Below are positions 1 to 9,598 of a DNA stretch of 23,327 nt, one piece after another. Location of the stretch: assembly GCA_048213135.1 (NCBI GenBank), contig PS015395.1, forward strand, positions 1 through 23,327. Reading direction: 5' to 3'. This DNA comes from Reclinomonas americana ATCC 50394 (Eukaryota; Jakobida; Jakobea; Jakobida). The position numbers were made by a program, and so were the translations under genes. Positions within the stretch are counted from its first letter, which is position 1. Each line of letters opens with the position of its first letter. The notes under the pieces are model-generated. The model was not told the origin of the DNA. It did not search any database and saw only the letters and a list, made by a program, of their open reading frames with translations.

Positions 1-263
1 TGAGAGACAACTCTTCTCCAGAGAGAATCCCAGAGAGCAAGGCAGTGACGCACACAAAGTGACAGACAGCAGGCCAGTGCTCACATTCGAATCGTGCTCT
101 GTTGTCACCATGTCAGTCTCATCCTGTCAGTCTCCGTTGCCTTCATGTCCATCCTCACCTCTCCCCCTCCCCCCTTCTCCCTTCCCCCCTTCCCCCTTTC
201 CCCCTTTCCCCCTTTCCCCCCTTCCCCCCTTCCCCCCTCCCCCCCTTCCCCCTTCCCGCGCAG
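1..263 (+). other. 3' part of an intron of the TMEM231-like gene
   Basis: This stretch has no convincing coding sequence and leads directly into the conserved exon at 264. From about 160 to 258 it is nearly pure CCCCTT/CCCTT low-complexity DNA, and it ends in CGCGCAG at 257-263, a good acceptor with a very strong pyrimidine tract. The first 60 bases are purine-biased (GAGAGA-like). The donor lies left of the window. Short proline/serine-rich open frames here are products of the CT repeat and are not treated as genes. Confidence 0.75.
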
Positions 264-432
264 CTACGTCCCCGGCACCTGGGAGGCCATCAAAATGGCC
301 TGGATCCAATACGTCTCCTTCATCCTCGTCATCGGGTGGATCTCGTTCTCGCTGGTGGGCCTGCTCGTGGTCAAGCGCATCCTGCCCACGCGGGTGATAC
401 GCGACTCCACACCCAAGCTGCATCAATTTTAG
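264..432 (+). CDS. TMEM231-like transition-zone protein, last exon (C-terminus only)
   Basis: The exon starts after the acceptor ending at 263 and runs in phase to a TAG at 430-432, giving about 56 codons. It opens with Y-V-P-G-x-W-E followed by IKMAWIQYVSFILVIGW and a hydrophobic stretch ending LLVVKRILP. TMEM231 family members have the same arrangement at their C-terminus: a P-G-x-W-E motif, K-x-A-W-[VI]-Q-Y-V-S, one transmembrane helix and a short polar tail. TMEM231 is a membrane component of the MKS/B9 complex at the ciliary transition zone, where it helps gate entry of ciliary membrane proteins. The visible part is the final membrane segment (about residues 10-40 of the exon) and a short basic/polar tail. 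The rest of the gene is left of the window. The assignment rests on one short but well-conserved motif recalled from the family. Confidence 0.82.
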
Positions 433-1833
433 TGCATGGCACTCTTTCTGTAGTCATGACTTTGTTGAGTTTCACCGCAGTCCGCAAGTCTCGTCTTCTT
501 CGCGCTCGTCTCGACTTGCTGTGCACTCCGCTTGACTCTCCCAGACATCTCGTGGCTCTGTTTTCTTGTTCTTTCGCGACGCCAGCCTTGACTCGTGCTC
601 CTCCCCGTCATACAGTCTCTCTTCGTTGATCTCCTTCCACTTCGTTGCTCTGTTTTCGTTTCTTGTCGTGGTCGCCACTGCTCCGTTCCCTCTCAACTCC
701 CTGTCTCCGCTGCACCCACCGCTCCCGCCCTCTGTGTCCTCTCTTGACTCTTCTTTCTTCGCCCTCGCCTCGAGTACCCAGTCCTCTTGCTGTCGTTCTC
801 AATCGGCCACGTGCTCTAGTCCTGCTTGACGATGTCGTTGATTTTGGCCGCAGATTCTCTCGTCTCCTCTCCTTCTCCGCGCTCAGCCGAGCCAGTTGGC
901 TGTAATTGCGTGCGCCTACTCCTCTCACCCTCATCGCCAAGTCTTGCCCTTCGGTCGCCATCGCTACCTTGCTGCTCCAATCTTTCTCTGCTCCTCCTTC
1001 GCCTTTCTTTTCACTCATCGCTCCCCCTCCCACTTCCTTGCTTCCTCGAGTCTCTCTTCTCACCCTTATCGCCAAGGGTTGCCGTCGCTCTCATGCTGTT
1101 CTCTCTCACTCATCCTTTCCTCTTGTTTGTTCCTCCCTCCCCCTCGTTCCTCACTTCTTACCTCGCCTTTTCTTTCTCTCATCGCCGAGTCCTGTCTTCC
1201 TCGAGTCAATCTTTCTTCTCCAACCCGTTTTCAAGTCCTGCTGTCGCTCTTTGTCGGTCGTGGCATCCTCCAGTCACTCAGTCGCCTCGCACAGTCTCTC
1301 AGGTATCTCCGCGCCTGCCGTGGCTGCAGCCCTGTTTGCCTTTTGTCTTCCGCTCTTTCCGTCGCCGAGTCTTGCCCTTCTGCTGTCATCTTTCGTCTGT
1401 CGACGCTTTCCCGGCAGTCGCCCTCTGCTCTCTATCTTCCTTCGCCTCCTTCTCCTCCTGCTTCCTCTATCATCCGCACTTGCCCTTTCGCAAGCAATTC
1501 TGGCGGCTCTCAGTCTCACATTTCACCTCACACACGCAACTGCCGCACCTGCATCTCCCCCGTGCCGCACCTGCAGCACACCGCCAACACGTACACTGCA
1601 TGATCCCCCACATCTCGTCTGATATTCATTTGGAATCCTCCGACTGCTGAACTCCTCACCATTCATGGATGCATCATGCCCTTCTACCCCTACCAACCAC
1701 AACAATCAACGCTGCAGCGTTCAACAAGATCAATGACGTCAACAGAGGGGAGAAGAAGAGAGAGATGGACACCGAAAGATTCCTCCGGCTTTTCACGAAT
1801 TGAAACTTTTCCGATATCTTTTCACTTGCTCTC
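433..1833. other. Pyrimidine-rich intergenic region between convergent genes
   Basis: No gene is recognised here. The + strand is CT-rich throughout, with interspersed CTCG, GTCGC and CGCC words. Long open frames exist on both strands (for example 826-1650 +), but they encode runs of Ser, Leu, Pro and Arg expected from CT-rich DNA, and frames overlap in all registers. The left neighbour (TMEM231, +) and the right neighbour (1834-2785, -) both end into this segment, so it should contain two 3' ends. I see no clear AATAAA on either strand near them. Degenerate repeats from about 930 to 1400 are listed separately. Confidence 0.6.
931..1390 (+). repeat. Degenerate interspersed repeat with CGCCRAGTCYTG core
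   Basis: A core resembling ATCGCCAAGTCTTGCCCTTC occurs at 932-951. Related words occur at about 1069-1085 (ATCGCCAAGGGTTGCC), 1181-1196 (ATCGCCGAGTCCTGTC) and 1362-1380 (GTCGCCGAGTCTTGCCC), each followed shortly by GTCGC or TCG-rich words. A second shared block, CTTCCTCGAGTC followed by CTTTCTTCTC-like sequence, occurs at about 1041 and 1196. The spacing of roughly 115-180 bp suggests an old local amplification that has since diverged. No coding role is apparent. Confidence 0.5.
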
Positions 1834-2785
1834 TCACGTGGAAACATCAATCACGGAGAAGAATCCCAGCTCCCGTCGCGCATGAGGCAGTGGCAACGGC
1901 TGCGGCACCGCACCACCATCCTCCTCGCCCTCCGCAGAAGAAGATGCCGGCCTGCCTGGACCCGATTGCATCACCACGCGAGATTCATGCATCTGATGAT
2001 GCCCGGCCCCGTGCAGCGCCGACGATAATGACGACTCCTCCTCCTCATCATCGTCCTCCTCATCCGCATCCTCCTCATCCTCGTCAGTGAGCGTGGCCAG
2101 CGACGTGCGACTGGCACTCATCTCCACCGCCCGCTGCTTCCACGCCGCAGATGCACACGATTCCTTCTCCAGCTCCGTCAACCACGCCTCCACGCGCTCA
2201 CTCGCCGACACACGATGCCCCAATGTCCGCAAATACCTCCGCTTCAAAACAACTATACAAAGGGCAATCAAATGAGCAAAACAATCACATTGTAGTCTCC
2301 AAGTGTGTGAGAGAGGGAGAAGGCGCGCAACTTGGAGGGGGAATGAGGTGATCCAGTGACACCGATGTGGGTAATGAGTAGGCCGAGGAGGTGTGCGACG
2401 AGGAGCAGGCCGAGGAGCGCGACATGGCATGAGCCATTGCGCCTTGTCCGGCGTGTTCTCCCACTGTTGCAGTCATGAGTCGCTGCTGCTGCTGCAGTGA
2501 CGGGTGTTGCTGATGCAGAGAGTGAGCTGGCGCCGGTTGTTGTTGCAGCAGTGGCGAGTGGTGCACAGCAGTCGACTGCTGCAGCAGTTGTCGTCGCGAC
2601 ACTGCTGCAGCCACGACCATCATCATCACGTCGTCTTCCTCGTCATAGTCGTCGACTTGCTCCTCTTGCTTGTGATGGTGTTGTTGTGAGGTGGAAAAGG
2701 TGTCTGTTTTGGTCGTCGCGGAATGCACAAGTCGAGTGTCGTCGTCGTCGTCCATGGGGAGAGGGCTGAGGGAGAGTTGGCCCAT
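1834..2785 (-). CDS. Hypothetical acidic, low-complexity protein, two exons
   Basis: I do not recognise this protein. On the minus strand exon 1 runs from an ATG at 2785 (or an in-frame ATG at 2755, followed by five Asp) to about 2363. It carries an acidic segment (DDYDEEDD), Gln/His-rich runs (LLQQQP, LQQQQ) and a Ser-rich end. A donor GT at 2362-2361 and an acceptor AG at 2243-2242 join in phase 0 across a 121-nt intron. Exon 2 (2241-1834) starts RRYLRTLGHRV, continues with a helix-like charged segment (ERVEAWLTELEKE), then a long acidic stretch (DEDEEDADEEDDDEEEE) and a polar tail, and ends at TGA 1836-1834. About 276 residues in all, likely largely disordered apart from the helix. The acidic runs suggest a nuclear or scaffold protein, but no domain supports a function. 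Splice sites are by eye. CACGTGAGA at the stop could also be read as a donor. Confidence 0.5.
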
Positions 2786-3045
2786 GCAGTGGTGTGTCTG
2801 ACTGAAAGAGAGAGCGTGTGTGTGTGGTTGGCGTGTCGCAGTCGCTCTTCGCTCTCTTGTGAGGGTCAAAAACGGGGTGATGATGTCTGAGTTTTCGGAC
2901 GTGAGGCCGGTTGGCGTTCGACGTTCAGTTGGTGGTGAGTGGAGGAGTTGATGAGCGGGCGGGGGGGAGGTTGGTGTGTGTCAGAGAGGGAGAGAGAGAA
3001 AATGAAGGGATGGGGAGAGAAAAGGAGAGAGGGAGGTGAATTACT
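2786..3045. promoter_or_regulatory. Probable divergent promoter region with a purine-rich + strand tract
   Basis: This segment lies directly upstream of the minus-strand gene that starts at 2785. On the + strand an ATGTCTGAG at 2883 opens an 17-codon frame that ends at a good donor (GGTG then GTGAGT, donor GT at 2935-2936). A G-run/GA-rich tract follows (about 2940-3035). That order matches the donor-plus-G-tract arrangement seen at other long introns in the window, so a small + strand first exon may sit here. No TATA box or other core element is clear. The call is inference from arrangement only. Confidence 0.3.
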
Positions 3046-4058
3046 TTGCGCGACGTCGACGTCGAGAGGTTGCATGCAAGGGCGACGCAAGCGAAACGAG
3101 GCAAGGCGAATAAGAGAAATGCTGCCCCTCGTGTGCGTCAGAGCACTGTGGATCCGGAGCGCGAGGGGCTGTGCAGCAGGATCGGAACATTGCAAGCAAG
3201 AAACCAAGCAGAATTCGTTGTACAAGCCCCTGGCCAAGCAGACGAATTCTAAGCATAGGGAAACAAGGCTCGGGACCCGAGAATTCGTGTTCTTTGCAGG
3301 GCGCGAGGCCTGCGAAGGCGATTCGCACTTCCCGACCTGCAGTTGTCGAAATTTCGAAATCCATGGAGGCCCACACACTCTCCTGACCACCACGGAAGTG
3401 CCAACCAGGTGGCTTGCTCTCGTAAGAGAGGAAGCCTGCAGAAGCAAGGAACTGAAGGAGAGGACACTACAGATATGGATTGTCCTCGACTTCGTGCACG
3501 TGTTCCGCAGCTCAACATTTCAATCACGTTGTTTGGCTTTGCCTGCTGGAAGGGAAGGTGACTGCTGGAGAACAGTAATTATATGTCCATGTATTGTTGG
3601 TCTGCCAAGGTCATTGTCGGCAAGGAATTTGTGGACGTCGACATTTGTCGCATTACCGGAATGAAGTGTTTGCAACCGCAGCATTCTGCATCAACAACAA
3701 CAACAATTCATTCGCCGGCAAACGAGCAACGTCTAGTCGATTGAAAAGCATCAGCACAAAACATGTGTCGAGGGCAGCGGCAGATTTCGATTTCCGCAGC
3801 GTGTGTGTATTCGCTTTCTCAGCAAGTCAGCATCTGCATTCCCGCTGGCGTTTCGTATACCGCCGTCCGAGCAGCTGTTGCCTCTTGTTCTGCAGTCAAA
3901 AACGGTCATTGCCACCGGCCTCGAGCTCGAGTGCGATCGAAGTCGGAAATCGAACAAAACATCAAAGTCGAAATCGGTATGGAGACTCGAGGATACTCGT
4001 GCACTGAGTGAGGCAATCATTGTGCACGCTGCATTTGCGATTCTTTAGCGAGGATCAA
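3046..4058. other. Ordinary-complexity island of unknown content
   Basis: About 1 kb of balanced-composition DNA sits between low-complexity stretches. It has no recognisable protein: the longest open frame (2939-3664, +) shows no motif I know and starts in the purine tract. Short palindromes and inverted words are present: CTCGGGACCCGAG near 3270, CTCGAGCTCGAG near 3922, and GAATTCGT-type words at about 3211, 3242 (inverted) and 3282. I found no tRNA-like B box, no transposase-like frame and no terminal repeats. It could hold a non-coding RNA, a 5' regulatory region, poorly conserved exons or a decayed mobile element. Confidence 0.4.
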
Positions 4059-4099
4059 GCCAGGAATGTGCGGAAAGGACTGCAGGACACCGACGTTTT

Positions 4100-5442
4100 T
4101 CCGAGGGGCACGCACGCGCAGATCACCTGCTCTCTCTCTCTGCTCTCAGTCAACCAGTCAGTCACACTCAGGTATGCCGCCCTCTCACTCACTCACGTCA
4201 CGCGCTGCGACGAACTGTGTCCGTTCTTTGTGTGAGAGAGATAGAAAAGAGGGCATTGCTCTGTGCGTGTTTCAGTGATCGTCTCTGTGCGCGTGTTGTG
4301 TATGCGTATGTGAAGGGAGGAGAACCAACGAACGGCGATGGTTGTAAGAAAAAAAGGCTTTCCCTTTTTCGGTGGTCACATGGCTCACCACATGCAACCG
4401 ACGTTCACTCAACGCCCTCTCTCTCAACGCTCTTTCTCTCTCACTCACTCCCACGCAGACACGAGAGGGAGTGTGTGTGTGTGTGCGGGGAGAAGAAGTG
4501 TGCGTGTGTGTCTGTCTGTGTGAGCGAGAGAGACGTTGCAGACACATTCACTCATTCGCTCATTCGCTCATTCTCACGCTCTCTCGCTCACTGTCTCTCA
4601 TTCACTGACGCCTTGGCCTTCGACTCGTTTCCCTTTACCAGCTCACTCGTTTGCCTTTGTTGCACTCTCTCCTCCTCCTCCTCTTCCCCCCTCTCTCACA
4701 CGCACGCACTCTTCCGCACACTGAGTCATCCATCCTGTCTCTCGCCCTCCTTCTCTCTCTCTCTCTCTCCTTTGCCCTTGACTCGTTTCCTTTTACCAGG
4801 TCACTCATTCGCCTTCTTTGCATCGTATCGCCTTCTCCCCTCCGCCTTCTCCTCCTAATTTTCACTCCCGTGTTACACTCATTCTTTCCTTGTCACTCTG
4901 CTTGCCTTCCTTCTCTCTCTCTCTCTGCATCTCTTCTCTTTCTCAGTCACTGCCTGCACTCTGTCTGCCATTCCTTTTTTCGCCCTCCGTCCTACTCGCT
5001 CCGTCTCTCATCAAAGCCACCCCCTCTCATCCTTCCTGTGTTCGTTCTCTCGACCTTCTCTCTCGTTCCCGTGGCCCTCGACTCGTGACGCTGGACGCAA
5101 GTCACTCTTATTTTTCCTTCCTCGCTCTCTAGCCGTCGCATCTCTCACTCGCTCATCTTTCCTTCTCTCACTCTCTCATCCTTCGCATAGCTCACTCGCT
5201 CAATCTTCCTTTTCTCTCTCTCTCTCGTTCTCAGTCTCTCTCTTTCTCTCTCTCTCGTTCTCACTCTCTCACTATGTGCCCTCAACTCGTGACGCTGGAC
5301 GCAAGTCACCCTCTCTTTCTTCCTTTCTCAATTCGCTCATCTGTCCTCCTTCTCGCCCTCTTTCATCGCACTCACACCCTTCTGTTCCTGCTTTTTCTTT
5401 CTCCCCCACTCACCCTCTTCTCCCCCCTCCCCCTCCCCACAG
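4100..5442 (+). repeat. CT-rich low-complexity region with local duplications, ending in an acceptor-like site
   Basis: The + strand is dominated by CTCT, CACTC and TTCC words, with TG/GT microsatellite at about 4465-4520. Two pairs of longer duplicates are visible. GACTCGTTTCC...TTTACCAG followed by TCACTC occurs near 4621 and 4781. CTCGTGACGCTGGACGCAAG occurs near 5082 and again near 5286. The region finishes CCCCTCCCCACAG at 5430-5442, followed by ATG and then the first gap, so it looks like the 3' end of a long intron of a + strand gene. No coding sequence is supported inside it. Confidence 0.55.
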
Positions 5443-5445
5443 ATG

Positions 5446-5871
5446 NNNNNNNNNNNNNNNNNNNNNNNNNNNNNNNNNNNNNNNNNNNNNNNNNNNNNNN
5501 NNNNNNNNNNNNNNNNNNNNNNNNNNNNNNNNNNNNNNNNNNNNNNNNNNNNNNNNNNNNNNNNNNNNNNNNNNNNNNNNNNNNNNNNNNNNNNNNNNNN
5601 NNNNNNNNNNNNNNNNNNNNNNNNNNNNNNNNNNNNNNNNNNNNNNNNNNNNNNNNNNNNNNNNNNNNNNNNNNNNNNNNNNNNNNNNNNNNNNNNNNNN
5701 NNNNNNNNNNNNNNNNNNNNNNNNNNNNNNNNNNNNNNNNNNNNNNNNNNNNNNNNNNNNNNNNNNNNNNNNNNNNNNNNNNNNNNNNNNNNNNNNNNNN
5801 NNNNNNNNNNNNNNNNNNNNNNNNNNNNNNNNNNNNNNNNNNNNNNNNNNNNNNNNNNNNNNNNNNNNNNN
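5446..5871. other. Assembly gap (426 N), probably hiding a + strand exon
   Basis: The gap is entered from a CT-rich tract with CACAG then ATG (5438-5445) and left into a G-run/GA tract (5872-6020, repeated GGGGGAAGG words). In the other genes here a CT tract marks the acceptor side of an exon and a G-run tract marks the donor side. The bounds are the N run itself, and the hidden exon is inference. Confidence 0.6.
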
Positions 5872-6633
5872 GAAAAAGGGGGGAAGGAAAAGGGGGAAGG
5901 AAAAGGGGGAAGAGGAATAGGAAAGGAGAAGGGGGAAGGGAAAGGGGGAAGGGAAAGGGGGAAGGAATAGGGGGAAAGAAAAGGGGAAGGAACAGGGGGA
6001 ACGAATAGGGGGAGGGGGGAGAGGAATGGTATGTGCAGATCGAGGCGGAGTGTAACGAAAGAGGAACAGTGTGTATGTGTGCGTTATATGCAAGTGTGAG
6101 AGAGTGAAAGAGATAGTGATCGACACACCCACACATGTACAGAAGCAGACACACGGCTGTATCACGACATGAGCAGTAGAGTTTGGGCACAGCGACGTGA
6201 CAAAGAGTGTATGTGTGTGCATGTGTGCGCGCGCGTGTGTGTGAGGGAGAGGAGACGAAGAAGAGAGAAATCGTTTCCTATCACTCCCATGCACCAACAA
6301 ACCTTGCGATCAACCCAGAAGCTCCATGGGGTCTCCAACGGCTGCAGCAGAAGCAAGTAACGTCAGCATGTGATGTGGCACACAATAATCTCTCTCGCTC
6401 TTACGCCAACTGCAACATGCGTCAAGAAGTACGGTATCTCGCACACTGCTCTGCCGAGTTCACCAGCTCTTCTCTCACTTCCTCCTACTCCATCTCAGTC
6501 TCGCGACACTGCTGTGCACATACAGTTATCTCACACTACCTCTCTCTCCTCGCCCTCCCTTCTCCCCTCCCCCCACTACTCAACATGATGCGACGGATCA
6601 ATCGGCGGCAACGATCCACGCGCCCGACTCGAG
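5872..6633 (+). other. Probable intron: G-run tract, microsatellites, then CT-rich 3' end
   Basis: It begins with about 150 bases of GGGGGAAGG-type repeats, then GTGTATGTGTGC-type TG repeats (6068-6240), mixed sequence (6250-6480) and a CT-rich stretch (6480-6575). TACTCAAC at about 6577-6584 resembles a branch site. The first AG after it is at 6632-6633, just before the acidic open frame of the cap-binding protein. An ATGGGG at 6326 starts a short Ala-rich frame, but its phase does not join the next exon, so I do not annotate it. The ATG at 6585 opens only 18 codons. Confidence 0.4.
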
Positions 6634-8176
6634 GCGGGTGAGAATGGCGACCCGGTGGCCGCGTTCAGTGCCGCCGACGACGAGTGCGCCAAGAATGACG
6701 TCGTCGTGGTTGTTGACGACGACGAGGAGGAGGCCGGCTTGGCGGGGGAGCTTGGATTCGANNNNNNNNNNNNNNNNNNNNNNNNNNNNNNNNNNNNNNN
6801 NNNNNNNNNNNNNNNNNNNNNNNNNNNNNNNNNNNNNNNNNNNNNNNNNNNNNNNNNNNNNNNNNNNNNNNNNNNNNNNNNNNNNNNNNNNNNNNNNNNN
6901 NNNNNNNNNNNNNNNNNNNNNNNNNNNNNNNNNNNNNNNNNNNNNNNNNNNNNNNNNNNNNNNNNNNNNNNNNNNNNNNNNNNNNNNNNNNNNNNNNNNN
7001 NNNNNNNNNNNNNNNNNNNNNNNNNNNNNNNNNNNNNNNNNNNNNNNNNNNNNNNNNNNNNNNNNNNNNNNNNNNNNNNNNNNNNNNNNNNNNNNNNNNN
7101 NNNNNNNNNNNNNNNNNNNNNNNNNNNNNNNNNNNNNNNNNNNNNNNNNNNNNNNNNNNNNNNNNNNNNNNNNNNNNNNNNNNNNNNNNNNNNNNNNNNN
7201 NNNNNNNNNNNNNNNNNNNNNNNNNNNNNNNNNNNNNNNNNNNNNNNNNNNNNNNNNNNNNNNNNNNNNNNNNNNNNNNNNNNNNNNNNNNNNNNNNNNN
7301 NNNNNNNNNNNCCCCCGTCACCTTCCCCCTTCACCTTCCCCCTTCACCTTCCCCCTTCACCTTCCCCTTCTCCTTCCCCTTCCCCTTTCTCACTTTCCCT
7401 CCCACTCAGGGCCTCGACGCCCCCGGAGCCAGCGAACAACAAGTCATCTCCCTGCAAGAGGACCAAACCACCTACCTCGGCCACCTGCAGTGCCTCGGCA
7501 CGTGCCAGACAGTGGAGAACTTCTGGAGGTACTCTCTCTCCTACCCATATCCATCCCCTCTCCTTTATCTCACCCTCCTCTACCAGCTTCTACACCCACC
7601 TGGTGCGCCCGTACGACCTGCCCCGCATGACCAACTTCCACTTTTTCCGCAACCAAGTACCGCCGGCGTGGGAGAGCTACCCCAGCGGCGGCTCGTGGAT
7701 TGTCAAGATTCGCAAGGAGAGCGGCATGCTCGCCAGACTGTGGGAGAAGCTGGTGTGTGCTCATCTCTCCAGTCGTCTCTATCTCTCTTTGTCTCCTCAC
7801 CCCTTCCCTGTTCAATGGCAGCTCTTCTCGGTGGTGGGCGAGAGCCTGGAGGAGCCCGACGTGGTCGGCGTGGTCCTCTCCATCCGACCAAAGGAGGACG
7901 TGATCAGCGTGTGGAACGCCGACACCAACAACCGCTTCCGCATCGCCGACAAGGTCAAACGCCTGCTGCGCATCGGACCCAACACGGTCATGGAGTACAA
8001 GACCAACCTCGCCGCCCTGCAAGATCACTCGTCATACCGCAACGCCAACAAGTTTATCGTGCAGGCCAATGAGGTTTGCAGGAAGGGAAAGGCGGTGATG
8101 GGGGAGAGGGAGAGCGAGAGAAAGAGAAGAGAGGAACACAACACAGAGAGTTGAGCAGAAGACACCTAAGCCTTTG

Positions 8177-8214
<38 letters not shown>

Positions 8215-8446
8215 TTTGCCTTGATGGCTGTCTGCCTCGAAACCATGCATTGCCTGTTTCCGTTTCAGTTGATCGCATCGTTGGAGAGTTTGGGTCTCTC
8301 TCTCTAACACACACTCTCTCCCCTCGCATTCTTTCATTCTTTCTCACTTTGTGTCTTTCTCTGTGCTTGCTGTCTCAGACAGTCTTCTATACTCGCTCGT
8401 TGTCTGGCTGCACTCGTTCTAATTGGCTTACTTCTCTGCTTTCTTG

Positions 8447-8484
<38 letters not shown>

Positions 8485-9247
8485 GTTTGCCTTGGGACCG
8501 CGCGTGTCGTCTCATGTTCCATGAGTGTTATGGTTTCTGCACTCTTTCTCCCTGTCTATATTTCTCTTCTGCTTCTCAAGTATTGCGAGTCAAAGTTCCT
8601 ATTCTCTCATTTGCTCCTCACATAACTTTGTCCCTTAGTCTTCCTTTCTCTTCCCCGTCCTCTTCGCCCTTCGCTTCCCTTTCCCTCCCTCTCATCATGC
8701 TTCCCTCCCTCTCCATTTTCTCATTCTGTTGTCTCCTTCCTTTCCCCTCTTACACCTTCTCCTCCCCCTCTCCTTCCTGTGTCCCTCACTCCCTGTTTCG
8801 TCACCTCTGTCCCTCACTGTCCATTTATCTCATTCCCCTGTTCCCTCTCTCCCCCTTCTTCTTCCCTTCCTCTCCTCTCATTCGTTTCCCCTGTTCTCCC
8901 TTCCCCTATTCTCCCTTCTTCCTCCCTTCTCCTCTTCTCCCTCCCCTCTTATCCCTCCCCTCTCTCTTCCCCTCACCTCCCCCTTTTCCTCTACGCAGGG
9001 CATGAGCCCACCGCCCACCCCACCGCTCACCCTGGTGCCGCTGGAGCGCAAGCTGAGGATCCTCGAGGAGCAAGCAAAGCAACTCGACCTCGGCAGCTCA
9101 TCGACGGTGAGCACTTTCGTCCACTCTTCTTCATCTTCATTCCTCCTCACTTATCACGAGCAGGCACCGACCATTGCACAACCGCGCCCACGGCCCAACA
9201 AGCGGGCCGATTCGCTGGATGAACCAGTGCTTGTTATCGCCGAGTAA
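6634..9247 (+). CDS. eIF4E-family cap-binding protein, 4EHP/eIF4E2-like (partial)
   Basis: Supported exons are 6634-6761 (acidic N-terminal part, running into a gap), 7410-7528, 7587-7752, 7822-8073, 8999-9106 and 9164-9247 (TAA). Phases join throughout: the 58-nt intron splits the codon after F-W, and the other listed introns are phase 0. The core reads TVENFW-SFYTHLVRP, then NFHFFRNQVPPAWES, GSWIVKIRK, LWEKLLFSVVGE, VVGVVLSIRPKEDVISVWN and NTVMEYKT. These match the eIF4E fold. The Trp in AWES is the cap-stacking Trp of the second loop and its Glu is retained. N-T-[IV]-M-E-Y-K-T and the F-Y-x-H-[LM]-V-R-P block point to the 4EHP class, which binds the m7G cap and usually represses translation. 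The first cap-stacking aromatic should lie in the gap 6762-7311. A charged, Pro-rich tail (PPPTPPLTL, then a short helix) extends past the domain. The 5' start is unresolved. Confidence 0.85.
6762..7311. other. Assembly gap (550 N) inside the cap-binding protein gene
   Basis: The gap starts inside the acidic N-terminal exon, which runs open to 6761. It ends in CCCTTCACC-type CT repeats that lead to the acceptor CACTCAG at 7403-7409. It should therefore contain the rest of that exon, a donor and most of an intron, and probably the start of the eIF4E fold including the first cap-stacking residue. Confidence 0.8.
8074..8998 (+). other. Long intron of the cap-binding protein gene (925 nt)
   Basis: The donor GAG|GTTTGC is followed at once by a purine tract with G runs (about 8079-8156). 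From about 8175 the sequence turns CT-rich, with (CT)n blocks at about 8180-8212 and 8450-8482, and ends CCTCTACGCAG at 8988-8998. A long open frame here (8076-9005) is Ser/Leu/Pro low complexity and is not coding. Purine-first, pyrimidine-last order makes the two ends able to pair. Confidence 0.75.
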
Positions 9248-9598
9248 TCTTAAACGTCACCCCGCCCTTCCCTCCCTCGACATTGTTATCTTCTTTTTTG
9301 ATTTTTCTTCTTCTTTTCTTCCCCACCTCACCCGCGTTTTGCCTCTAGAGATTTTTGTCTCCTTTTCGCCCACTCCCCTTGATCGGTGTTGCATTTTGTA
9401 ATTCCCCTGCTGTTATACATGTGTGATTGGGCGTTCGTTGCCCACCCACTTCCGCCTCTCCGCGTAGTAAAAGAAAGCGCAGCCGATCCATTTTGCATGT
9501 GTGTTGACCAGGGCGTGTTTCCGAGTTCAAGCAGAGGGCATTCGCTGTGTCTCGATATGTCTGTGCTAGAAGTCGAGTTTCGAAAGTGTTGAAAGGCA
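9248..9598. other. 3' flank of the cap-binding protein gene
   Basis: This holds the presumed 3' UTR and start of the convergent intergenic region. A T-rich stretch (9288-9320, runs of CTTTT and TTCTTC) follows the stop codon by about 40 bases. No AATAAA is visible, and no coding sequence is supported. Confidence 0.5.

Noticed and set aside
826-1650. Long + strand open frames rich in Ser, Leu and Pro
   Set aside because: All three + frames are open with the same biased composition, as expected of CT-rich DNA. There is no domain, and the frames overlap heavily.
3046-4058. tRNA, transposase or retroelement in the complex island
   Set aside because: No B-box-like word, no reverse transcriptase or transposase motif and no terminal repeats were found by eye in any frame.
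6326-6356. Short ATG exon (MGSPTAAAEA) as first exon of the cap-binding gene
   Set aside because: Its end phase does not fit the acceptor at 6633 or any nearby AG in the frame of the acidic exon.
6585-6637. ATG ATG at 6585 as the start codon of the cap-binding protein
   Set aside because: That frame stops after 18 codons. It could be an exon with the donor GTGAGA at 6638, but then the coding-like acidic frame that follows would be intronic, which seems less likely.
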